From JALTDM01 sp964421355 (GTDB lineage Bacteria; Bacteroidota; Bacteroidia; Bacteroidales; JALTDM01), in NCBI GenBank assembly GCA_964421355.1, contig CAYQWX010000021.1:1-26914 (forward strand): a stretch of DNA of 26,914 bases, in the 5' to 3' direction. Shown one piece after another: positions 18,013 through 24,841 of this stretch. The translations under genes were made by a program, and so were the position numbers. Position 1 is the stretch's first letter. Each line of letters begins with the position of its first letter. Below the pieces are notes generated by a model. It was not told where the DNA came from. It searched no databases and saw only the letters and a list, made by a program, of their open reading frames with translations.

Positions 18013-19675
18013 CACTACCGAGTTTTAACGAAATAATATTGTCCCAACCTTGTTTTATTTTTATATCTTTTTTTATCAAGACTTTTTCAGGCATTTCTTT
18101 TAACAACAAATCTCCTCCGTCCCATTTCCCATTCATATTGCTATCGTATATTATTCTGATTGCATATTTACCTGACAGCAAATGATTAAAAACAGTAGAA
18201 GTATCTTCAAACATTACTACATTTTTCCTTAATACATTTTTCATTTTGTCATCCATAAGTTGTACTACTATTTGAGAAGGACTACTTGCCCATTGCCATT
18301 CTACAATCAAATTACCATAATCATCTTCATTTCTTACCGCAAAATTAAATGCCGAGCTGTCATTTACATTTCCATAAATACTATATATTGCAGCACTATC
18401 CAATATTAAATGATATTTCACATCTGTATTTTTCTTAAAAGAAATATCAAAATTCTTAAACTTTTTCTCAATAGAATAGTTTACATATCTCTTTAAGGTA
18501 TCTTCCGTGTAATAAAATAAGACCTTAGTTGTATCTATCTCATTTACTGGTTCATTTATACGCAATCTTATAGTGTTAGTAATAGGAGAGATAGGCAACT
18601 TATCAGACATAAGAATTTTTACAGGTTTTTTCTTATATTTATTGGTGTTCATCACAAAAGATAAAGTATCATCTTGCCAATTGTGATTATCATAATAACT
18701 TATTGTAAACAGTATTGTATCGTTCTTCATTTTTGTAGTATCAAGTAACCATATTTGCAAAGTATCGTTATATTTTGATATTTCCGTTGCATATTTTATA
18801 TTATCCAAAGGCTTTACCACAGGTATGCTATCCATTTTATCATTAAACAATACCGCAAGCTTCCACGGAGTTTTCCTGTAAAATTTTTTAATATAAAATT
18901 TTTTGTTCTTATATTCATAAAAAGTAGGAATTTCTACTGCTTTTACACTATCAACAATAACTGTATCCTTTGTAGTATCATTAGAATTGCTAAGCAGATA
19001 AGGTCTAAGTTTCATATTATAAAAACCTATTTTTTCAGTAGGTAAATCATATATATAGTTATTATTCTTATCTGCCAATGCAAACACATAATAAACGGTA
19101 TCTTTCAGATTAGTAAACTCAAAATTTCCTTGTTCATCTGTACGTGTAATGTACTGTGGTTTATGGTGATATGGCACAGAATCCGACAAAGAATAATAAA
19201 GACCTACCAACATATTCTTTTCAGGTTCATGAGAGAAAGCATCATATACTTTACCTCTCAAAACAAGAGAATCCACTTCTGGTCCCGTAGAAAATACATA
19301 CTTAAAATTTCTCAAAATATTACCTTCGGTAAAATCAGCAATAGCATTCCCAAAATCTATGATATATGTAGTATTATCTTGTAAACTGTCAGGTAAAACA
19401 ATAAATATCTTTTTTCCCGAAAGCTTTATCTTAGGTTTTTCCATATTGGGAGGAGATATCAGCAAGTTTTTTGTCAAGTTTTTCAAAACAATGTATTCAT
19501 TAAATTTTATCTCAATTTTTTTATTATTAAACCGCGTTGAATACATCGGAGGTTTTACATATACTATTTTTGGGGGAACTTTGTCAATAGGACCTCCCGA
19601 AGGAGCCGTTATACGGGCACAACTTAACAACCATAAAATCAATATTGCTAATATAAGAATATAAAATCTAACCAT
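17999..19675 (-). CDS. Ig-like domain lipoprotein with carboxypeptidase-regulatory-like and Ca-binding-like loops
   Basis: A 558-residue exported lipoprotein. The lipobox is LLSC with the lipidated cysteine at residue 19. Residues about 30-130 form a bacterial Ig-like domain of the Big_5/SbsA type (VPPKIVYVKPP start, DFGNAIADFTEGN near the end). Residues about 138-215 look like a carboxypeptidase-regulatory-like beta sandwich. Two DxNxN-type loops resembling EF-hand/dockerin calcium sites lie at 202-210 and 511-519. The family is common in Bacteroidota, with no assigned role that I know. The start overlaps the YhbP-family gene by 8 bases and the end overlaps tadA by 14. No acidic stretch follows the cysteine, so I see no surface-export signal; a periplasm-facing location is inference. 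Confidence 0.85.
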   Translation of the reverse strand: MVRFYILILAILILWLLSCARITAPSGGPIDKVPPKIVYVKPPMYSTRFNNKKIEIKFNEYIVLKNLTKNLLISPPNMEKPKIKLSGKKIFIVLPDSLQDNTTYIIDFGNAIADFTEGNILRNFKYVFSTGPEVDSLVLRGKVYDAFSHEPEKNMLVGLYYSLSDSVPYHHKPQYITRTDEQGNFEFTNLKDTVYYVFALADKNNNYIYDLPTEKIGFYNMKLRPYLLSNSNDTTKDTVIVDSVKAVEIPTFYEYKNKKFYIKKFYRKTPWKLAVLFNDKMDSIPVVKPLDNIKYATEISKYNDTLQIWLLDTTKMKNDTILFTISYYDNHNWQDDTLSFVMNTNKYKKKPVKILMSDKLPISPITNTIRLRINEPVNEIDTTKVLFYYTEDTLKRYVNYSIEKKFKNFDISFKKNTDVKYHLILDSAAIYSIYGNVNDSSAFNFAVRNEDDYGNLIVEWQWASSPSQIVVQLMDDKMKNVLRKNVVMFEDTSTVFNHLLSGKYAIRIIYDSNMNGKWDGGDLLLKEMPEKVLIKKDIKIKQGWDNIISLKLGSDAKR

Positions 19676-20108
19676 CCAATTCTCCCCAAATTATTTTTTT
19701 CCCAAATCCTAAACGATTATCCGTATATTTCAAAAAATAAGGTCTTATACACCATATTTGAGTATTTGACAACACTGCATAAGGATACTTTTTAAGATAC
19801 AAGTGTTTAGCTTTTTTATAGGTATCTTCTAACGGTTGTTCTATTGTAGCATTAAATTGCAAACCTTGTATTTTCCCCACAGTTTTTGTTTCTAAGACTA
19901 TACTACCCGCCACTTTTGTTAAATACAACAAATCGGATATGTGCTTTGTATTGGTGTCCGACAAACAAATAAAACAATTGTCTTCCTTATTATAAACATA
20001 AAAACAGTTGGCACAATATGGAATATCTCCTCCAAATGTTGCTAATGTAAGCACATGGTGTTCTTCTATAAAAGTTACAATTTTTTGAGGCACAGATTCG
20101 TTTATCAT
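19668..20108 (-). CDS. UPF0306/YhbP-family protein (pyridoxamine-phosphate-oxidase-like fold)
   Basis: A 146-residue cytoplasmic protein. The C-terminal signature KYTDNRLGFGKKIIW closely matches the end of E. coli YhbP, and the N-terminal part (VLTLATFGGDIPYCANCFYV) and the middle (KIQGLQFNATIE) align with the same family. The split-barrel fold suggests flavin binding, but no substrate is known. It starts 6 bases downstream of purD and overlaps the lipoprotein gene by 8 bases. Confidence 0.8.
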   Translation of the reverse strand: MINESVPQKIVTFIEEHHVLTLATFGGDIPYCANCFYVYNKEDNCFICLSDTNTKHISDLLYLTKVAGSIVLETKTVGKIQGLQFNATIEQPLEDTYKKAKHLYLKKYPYAVLSNTQIWCIRPYFLKYTDNRLGFGKKIIWGELDG

Positions 20109-20114
20109 TTATTA

Positions 20115-21398
20115 CTATTTTGCAAGATATTTAATTAAATCTTCACCAATATCTTTTCTATAAAATTTACCTTCAAAATCTATCTTAGCTACACTTTCAT
20201 AACTTTTTTTCAAAGCTTCTTCCATCGTATTACCAAGTGAAGTTACAGCCAACACTCTACCACCATTAGTTACTATCCTGCCATCATCAGTAAGTTTTGT
20301 ACCTGCATGAAAAATAATACTATCAGTTATTTTATTCAAACCACGTATTTCTTTACCTTTTTCATAATTGCTGGGATACCCACCTGAAGCTAATACTACA
20401 GTAGCTGCCACTTGATCACTTATATTCATAAAAACAGTATCAAGCCTTCCTTCCGAAACAGCAACCAAAAGTTCCACGAAATCATTTTTTATTCTTGGCA
20501 ATATTGTTTGTGCTTCAGGATCTCCCAATCTCACATTATACTCTATTACATAAGGATCACCATTGGCATTCATAAGACCAAAAAATATAAATCCTTTATA
20601 ATCAATATTATCTTCATTAAGGGCTTTAATAGTAGGTTCAATTATTCGTTCTTTTACTTTGTTCATAAACACCGTATCGGCAAAAGGCACAGGTGATATA
20701 TTCCCCATTCCCCCCGTATTAGGACCTTCATCATTATCATAAGCCCGTTTGTAATCTTTTGCCTCTGGCAACATTACATACGATTTTCCATCTGTAAGCA
20801 CAAAAACGGAAACCTCTACTCCACTCAAAAATTTTTCTATTACTACTTTTTCACTCGCCCTGCCAAACCTACCTTTCAACATCTCATCTAATGTTGCATA
20901 AGCCTCAGCTTTAGAATCAGTTATTATCACACCTTTTCCCGCAGCAAGTCCATCTGCCTTAAGCACATAAGGCGGCACCAAGTTATCAATAAAGTCATAT
21001 CCTTTTCTTATATTGTTTCGAGTTACCTCCACATAAGAAGCAGTAGGTATGCCATGTTTTTTCATAAATCCCTTGGCAAAACTTTTACTACTTTCCAGCA
21101 TTGCTCCCTCTTTTGAAGGACCTATAAAGTGAACATTATCTAAAATTTCCAACAATTTATTTTTAATACCTTCAGCCAAAGGTGCTTCAGGTCCCACAAT
21201 AATCATATCAATATTATTATTATGCACAAAAGTTTTTATATTCTCTATATCAGTTGGTTGCAATGAAATATTATTTGCAATAGCGGCTGTTCCCGCATTA
21301 CCTGGTGCTACATATAAATTATCTGTATGTGGGCTTTGTATAAGTTTCCATGCTATTGCATGTTCCCGTCCTCCGCTTCCAAAAAGTAATATATTCAT
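20115..21398 (-). CDS. purD: Phosphoribosylamine-glycine ligase
   Basis: ATP-dependent ligation of glycine to 5-phosphoribosylamine, the second step of de novo purine synthesis. The 427 residues match the family. Visible motifs are GSGGREHA (7-14), the GPEAPLAEGI segment, the ATP-grasp loop GLAAGKGVI, DYKRAYDNDEGPNTGGMG and the metal-binding VIEYNVRLGDPEAQ. It heads a tightly packed minus-strand run: purD, YhbP-family, Ig-like lipoprotein, tadA. A -7 element lies 27 bases upstream. No purine riboswitch is evident in the short leader. Confidence 0.97.
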   Translation of the reverse strand: MNILLFGSGGREHAIAWKLIQSPHTDNLYVAPGNAGTAAIANNISLQPTDIENIKTFVHNNNIDMIIVGPEAPLAEGIKNKLLEILDNVHFIGPSKEGAMLESSKSFAKGFMKKHGIPTASYVEVTRNNIRKGYDFIDNLVPPYVLKADGLAAGKGVIITDSKAEAYATLDEMLKGRFGRASEKVVIEKFLSGVEVSVFVLTDGKSYVMLPEAKDYKRAYDNDEGPNTGGMGNISPVPFADTVFMNKVKERIIEPTIKALNEDNIDYKGFIFFGLMNANGDPYVIEYNVRLGDPEAQTILPRIKNDFVELLVAVSEGRLDTVFMNISDQVAATVVLASGGYPSNYEKGKEIRGLNKITDSIIFHAGTKLTDDGRIVTNGGRVLAVTSLGNTMEEALKKSYESVAKIDFEGKFYRKDIGEDLIKYLAK

Positions 21399-21424
21399 AT
21401 AAGACTTAATTATTTAATTTTTGA

Positions 21425-21432
21425 CAAAAATA
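21425..21432 (-). promoter_or_regulatory. Promoter -7 element for purD
   Basis: Minus-strand TATTTTTG, an exact TAnnTTTG match. Predicted start of transcription is near 21418, about 20 bases before the purD ATG. No obvious -33 TTG. Confidence 0.45.
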
Positions 21433-21438
21433 ATCATA

Positions 21439-21472
21439 TTGTTAAAGTCATTTATAAAATTTTGTATTTTTG
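21439..21472 (+). promoter_or_regulatory. Promoter for tRNA-Pro
   Basis: A -33 TTG (21439-21441) and -7 TATTTTTG (21465-21472) with 23 bases between. Predicted transcription start is near 21479, about 7 bases before the tRNA, as expected for a tRNA gene. Confidence 0.6.
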
Positions 21473-21485
21473 TGCCACAAAAAAT

Positions 21486-21560
21486 CGGGGTGTAGCTCAG
21501 TCAGGTTAGAGTACACGTCTGGGGGGCGTGGGGTCGGTGGTTCGAATCCACTCACCCCGA
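21486..21560 (+). tRNA. tRNA-Pro (anticodon GGG)
   Basis: A 75-base cloverleaf. The acceptor stem CGGGGTG pairs fully with CACCCCG. The D stem is GCTC/GAGT, with G-U at the 10-25 position. The anticodon stem CACGT/GCGTG encloses loop CTGGGGG, anticodon GGG, with a U-G pair closing the loop. The T arm is GGTGG-TTCGAAT-CCACT. The first base C paired with G72 and discriminator A are typical of bacterial tRNA-Pro. CCA is not encoded, so it is added after transcription. It reads CCC and CCU codons. Confidence 0.95.
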
Positions 21561-21595
21561 CTTTTTTATTTTTACTAAGTTTACATTCAAATAAA

Positions 21596-21624
21596 TTGCT
21601 TCTCTAAATTTTTATTTACCTTTG
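21596..21624 (+). promoter_or_regulatory. Promoter for ychF
   Basis: A -33 TTG (21596-21598) and -7 TACCTTTG (21617-21624) with 18 bases between. Predicted start is near 21631, giving a leader of about 30 bases before the ATG at 21661. Confidence 0.6.
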
Positions 21625-21660
21625 CCACCCTTAAAATTTTGATAAAAACTTAATTGTAAT

Positions 21661-22764
21661 ATGGCTCTCAAATGTGGTATAGTAGGACTACCTAATGTGG
21701 GAAAATCTACATTATTTAACAGCATGAGTAATGCAAAAGCACAAGCAGCTAATTACCCATTTTGCACAATAGAACCCAACGTGGGTATGATTTCGGTACC
21801 TGATAGTAGGCTGGAAGAACTTGCCAAACTTGTAAATCCCGCCCAAATAGTCCCTGCCACTGTAGAAATAGTAGATATAGCAGGCTTGGTAAAAGGTGCA
21901 AGCAAAGGAGAAGGTCTGGGAAATAAATTTTTAAGTCATATAAACGAAACAGATGCAATAATACATGTAATAAGATGTTTTGAAGATAAAAATATAGCAC
22001 ATGTAGATGGTTCCATAGATCCAATAAGAGATAAAGAAACTATTGAAATGGAACTAATGCTTAAAGATTTGGAAATGGTAAGTAATCGTCTCTCAAAACT
22101 TGAAAAACGGGCAACCACAGGCAAAGAAAAAGATGCAATAAAAGCAGTAAATTTATTAAAAAAATATAAAGAATTACTAGAACAAGGTAAACCTGCACGC
22201 TCCTTGACACTGGATAACGAAGAAGATATAAAACTTGCAAAAACATTTCAACTTCTTACACAAAAACCTGTGCTGTATGTATGTAATGTAAAAGGAGATG
22301 ATATAAAAACAGGAAATAAATATACACAACTGTTGCAAGAAGCCATTAAAGATGAAAATGCGGAAATGTTAATAATAGATGCAGCAACAGAATCAGAGCT
22401 TGCAGAATTTGATTCTTATGAAGATAAAAAAATGTTTTTAGATGAATTGGGATTAGAAGAACCCTTGTTGAATAGACTTATACAAAAAGCTTATGAGCTG
22501 TTAGGACTTAAAACATTTTTTACAGCCGGACCTAAGGAAGTGAAGGCATGGACATTCAAAAACGGTATGACTGCCCCACAATGTGCAGGAATTATTCATT
22601 CGGATTTTGAAAGAGGCTTTATTCGGGCAGAAGTTATCAAATATGATGATTTTGTAAAATACGGTTCGGAACAAGCTTGCAGAGAAGCAGGTAAAATACA
22701 CATAGAAGGTAAAGAATATATTGTGCAAGACGGAGACATTATGCATTTTAGATTTAATGTGTAA
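21661..22764 (+). CDS. ychF: Redox-regulated ATPase YchF (Obg-family)
   Basis: A 367-residue P-loop protein of the TRAFAC/Obg class that binds ATP rather than GTP. G1 is GLPNVGKST (9-17). The NYPFCTIEPN switch segment and the G3-like DIAGLVKGASKGEGLG are conserved. The G4-like segment is VCNVKGDD, lacking NKxD as in other YchF proteins. A coiled-coil arm precedes a C-terminal TGS domain (about 280-365, with TAGPKEVKAWTF). It is a stand-alone gene with its own promoter. It is less Asn/Gln-rich than the other plus-strand genes. Confidence 0.97.
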   Translation: MALKCGIVGLPNVGKSTLFNSMSNAKAQAANYPFCTIEPNVGMISVPDSRLEELAKLVNPAQIVPATVEIVDIAGLVKGASKGEGLGNKFLSHINETDAIIHVIRCFEDKNIAHVDGSIDPIRDKETIEMELMLKDLEMVSNRLSKLEKRATTGKEKDAIKAVNLLKKYKELLEQGKPARSLTLDNEEDIKLAKTFQLLTQKPVLYVCNVKGDDIKTGNKYTQLLQEAIKDENAEMLIIDAATESELAEFDSYEDKKMFLDELGLEEPLLNRLIQKAYELLGLKTFFTAGPKEVKAWTFKNGMTAPQCAGIIHSDFERGFIRAEVIKYDDFVKYGSEQACREAGKIHIEGKEYIVQDGDIMHFRFNV

Positions 22765-22765
22765 A

Positions 22766-22781
22766 TCTTATTTACATAAGA
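22766..22781 (+). terminator. Weak possible hairpin after ychF
   Basis: TCTTAT-TTAC-ATAAGA can form a 6-bp stem with a 4-base loop just after the ychF stop. It is AT-rich and not followed by a strong T run, so termination is uncertain. It sits between convergent genes. Confidence 0.25.
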
Positions 22782-22848
22782 ATTTATTCCTCAAATTTTA
22801 TATTTTTTGAAATAGTCAAATCTAATTCAGAAGCAGAGGCAAATCCAA

Positions 22849-23358
22849 CTAACACTCTTTCTTTATCTTTTCCACAATGGAAGAAGTAGAATACCCTTCT
22901 ACAAAATCTATCCTTACCACTTTTCCCCCTTTTGCTTTTACAATATCAGCACCTACTATTGTCTCTTCATCGTAATCTCCCCCTTTTACCAAAATATCGG
23001 GTTGTATCTTCTTTATGAGATTGTAAGGTGTATCTTCTTCAAAAATTATCACTTTTTCAACAAAACGCATTGCGGCAAGTATCATTGCACGAGAATATTC
23101 ATCTAATAACGGTCTGCAACTACCTTTCAAACGGGAAACAGATGTATCAGAATTTAGCCCAACAATCAAGACATCACCTAAATTAGAAGCTTTTGCAAGA
23201 TACTCTACATGTCCCCTATGAACAATATCAAAACAGCCGTTGGTAAATATAATTTTATCTTTTCTAAAACGCCAATAAGCGAGCATCCTCTCAAATTCAA
23301 CAGAATTGACATCCGTAATTATCTTATTTTTTACCACTTCAAACTTATCTACAATCAT
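22849..23358 (-). CDS. rfaE2: D-glycero-beta-D-manno-heptose 1-phosphate adenylyltransferase (stand-alone)
   Basis: Adenylyl transfer from ATP to heptose 1-phosphate, giving ADP-heptose for lipopolysaccharide core. The 169-residue nucleotidyltransferase corresponds to the C-terminal half of E. coli HldE. It has FTNGCFDIVHRGH with the HxGH site at 47-50, NSDTSVSRLKG, RPLLDEYSRAMIL, FEEDTP and LVKGGDY. The kinase half is absent, so a separate kinase gene must exist elsewhere. It is the last gene of the panD run, starting 4 bases after the membrane protein gene, and lies apart from gmhA at 8757. Confidence 0.93.
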   Translation of the reverse strand: MIVDKFEVVKNKIITDVNSVEFERMLAYWRFRKDKIIFTNGCFDIVHRGHVEYLAKASNLGDVLIVGLNSDTSVSRLKGSCRPLLDEYSRAMILAAMRFVEKVIIFEEDTPYNLIKKIQPDILVKGGDYDEETIVGADIVKAKGGKVVRIDFVEGYSTSSIVEKIKKEC

Positions 23359-23362
23359 AATT

Positions 23363-24358
23363 TTATTGTTTTTTTAGATAACCTTTCTTTACAAACAACC
23401 AATAAGAAGAAATTATACCCATTATTATTACCATCAAAGTTTGGGTCTCATGAATAAGTGTAGCATACAACAAAGCATTAGCCTTACTTATACCATAAAT
23501 CATAAGTGCTCGCGATACTATCCAGTGATATGCACCAAATCCACTTTGAACGGGAGCAACCATACCAAAACTACCTGCCACAAGAACAAAAATTCCATCT
23601 ACAGGACTTAGCCCTTTGGTAGCATCCATTGCAAAAAATACTATATAAGCCATTAACCAATATAGCAACCATATAATAAAAGTATAAAAAATAAATAACC
23701 ATTTATCATCCATTCTATAAATGGAAAATAATCCGTCTTTAAAACCTTTCAGCACTTTTATTAATTTCTTTATTACAATATTTTCAGGAAATTTTTTGGC
23801 AAAAAACCAAAATATAGCAGTAAAAACAATAACACTACAAATAAACCATAACCATAATGCAGAATAACCTATTTTACTACCAAGTGGTAAAAAAATTTCT
23901 TTTTTAATAAAAGTCCCGAAAAAGTTGGCTTTCCAAACAAATACAAAAATTACCAATAAAAATAAAACTACCAAATCAGACATTCTCTCGGTAACCACTG
24001 TGCCAAAAGCTTGTTCAAATTCTACTTTATCGGTTTTTTTTATTGTACCACATCTGGCTACTTCTCCCATACGAGGCAACGCCATATTTGCAAAATATCC
24101 AAAAGATACCGAATGAAACACATTCCACACACGAGGATTATAACCAAAAGGTTTTAACATCAACTGCCACCTCAATGCCCTAAAATAAAAAGCAATAAGA
24201 CCACTAACCCCCGAAATAAATATATACAAATAGTTAACTCTCAACAGTCCTTTATAAAATTTATCCAAAGGAATATCCTTAAATACCAAATAAACAAGAA
24301 ATACAGTTATAGAAAGAAATACAAAAAAATTAAGTATTTTAAGCCACTTGCTTTTCAA
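23363..24358 (-). CDS. Flippase-like/lysylphosphatidylglycerol synthase transmembrane-domain protein (UPF0104 type)
   Basis: A 331-residue polytopic protein with about eight hydrophobic helices and no soluble aminoacyltransferase domain, so it is the membrane part only. Characteristic stretches are FRALRWQLMLKPFG, FGYFANMALPRMGEVAR and GSFGMVAPVQSGFGAYHW. Family members are thought to move lipids across the inner membrane; the substrate is unknown. The only usable start is TTG at 24358: an in-frame TAG (the panD stop) lies just upstream, and the next Met is near residue 67, past two membrane helices. It lies one codon after the panD stop in the same frame. Confidence 0.85.
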   Translation of the reverse strand: MKSKWLKILNFFVFLSITVFLVYLVFKDIPLDKFYKGLLRVNYLYIFISGVSGLIAFYFRALRWQLMLKPFGYNPRVWNVFHSVSFGYFANMALPRMGEVARCGTIKKTDKVEFEQAFGTVVTERMSDLVVLFLLVIFVFVWKANFFGTFIKKEIFLPLGSKIGYSALWLWFICSVIVFTAIFWFFAKKFPENIVIKKLIKVLKGFKDGLFSIYRMDDKWLFIFYTFIIWLLYWLMAYIVFFAMDATKGLSPVDGIFVLVAGSFGMVAPVQSGFGAYHWIVSRALMIYGISKANALLYATLIHETQTLMVIIMGIISSYWLFVKKGYLKKQ

Positions 24359-24361
24359 TTT

Positions 24362-24709
24362 CTATAATATTTTATTTGTTTTTGTATCGGGGAAAATAAC
24401 CGTAGGTTTAAATTTTTTTGCTTCATCTATATCCATACATGCATAAGACAATACAAGAATAATATCACCCACCATAACCTTTCTTGCAGCAGGACCATTC
24501 ATCCCTATCACTCCCGAACCTCTTTCTCCTTTTATCACATAGGTATCCAACCGTTCTCCATTATTCAAATCAAGCACCTGAACCTTTTCATTTTCTATTA
24601 AACCCGCTGCATCCATCAAATCTTCATCAATAGTAATGCTTCCAATATAATTCAAATTTGCTTCAGTTACGGTAACCATGTGTATCTTGGACTTCAATAC
24701 TTCAATCAT
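24362..24709 (-). CDS. panD: Aspartate 1-decarboxylase proenzyme
   Basis: Makes beta-alanine from aspartate for pantothenate/coenzyme A. The 115-residue proenzyme has the self-cleavage Gly23-Ser24 pair in NYIGSITID, where Ser becomes the pyruvoyl group. Conserved GERGSGVIGMNGPAAR and YACMD follow. I chose the ATG at 24709 (MIEVLKSKIH) over the adjacent 24712 because it fits the family. It is first in a run with the flippase-like and rfaE2 genes. No panB or panC is nearby. Confidence 0.95.
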   Translation of the reverse strand: MIEVLKSKIHMVTVTEANLNYIGSITIDEDLMDAAGLIENEKVQVLDLNNGERLDTYVIKGERGSGVIGMNGPAARKVMVGDIILVLSYACMDIDEAKKFKPTVIFPDTKTNKIL

Positions 24710-24736
24710 CATAATAACTACGCTATTTTGAACTCA

Positions 24737-24744
24737 CAAAGGTA
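24737..24744 (-). promoter_or_regulatory. Promoter -7 element for panD run
   Basis: Minus-strand TACCTTTG matches TAnnTTTG and would start transcription near 24730, about 20 bases before the panD ATG. No -33 TTG at a normal distance. Confidence 0.5.
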
Positions 24745-24802
24745 AATCAATTTTTCAAATACGAAAATACAGTTTTATAAATGCTTTATTAAAATTTCTA
24801 CT

Positions 24803-24810
24803 TAACTTTG
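24803..24810 (+). promoter_or_regulatory. Promoter -7 element for the terminal TPR gene
   Basis: TAACTTTG matches TAnnTTTG, placing the start of transcription near 24817 and a leader of about 25 bases before the ATG at 24842. It is divergent from the panD promoter. Confidence 0.5.
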
Positions 24811-24841
24811 TATGTTCAAACCAAGGAATATATTTATCATA

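Noticed and set aside
21486..21560. tRNA with a shifted anticodon (CCC- or GCC-type) because of the G run in the loop
   Set aside because: With the conserved CT at positions 32-33 and a 5-bp stem on either side, only GGG fits; the C1-G72 pair and discriminator A also indicate proline.
23363..24358. MprF, the full lysylphosphatidylglycerol synthase
   Set aside because: Only the membrane domain is present; the soluble aminoacyl-transfer domain is missing.
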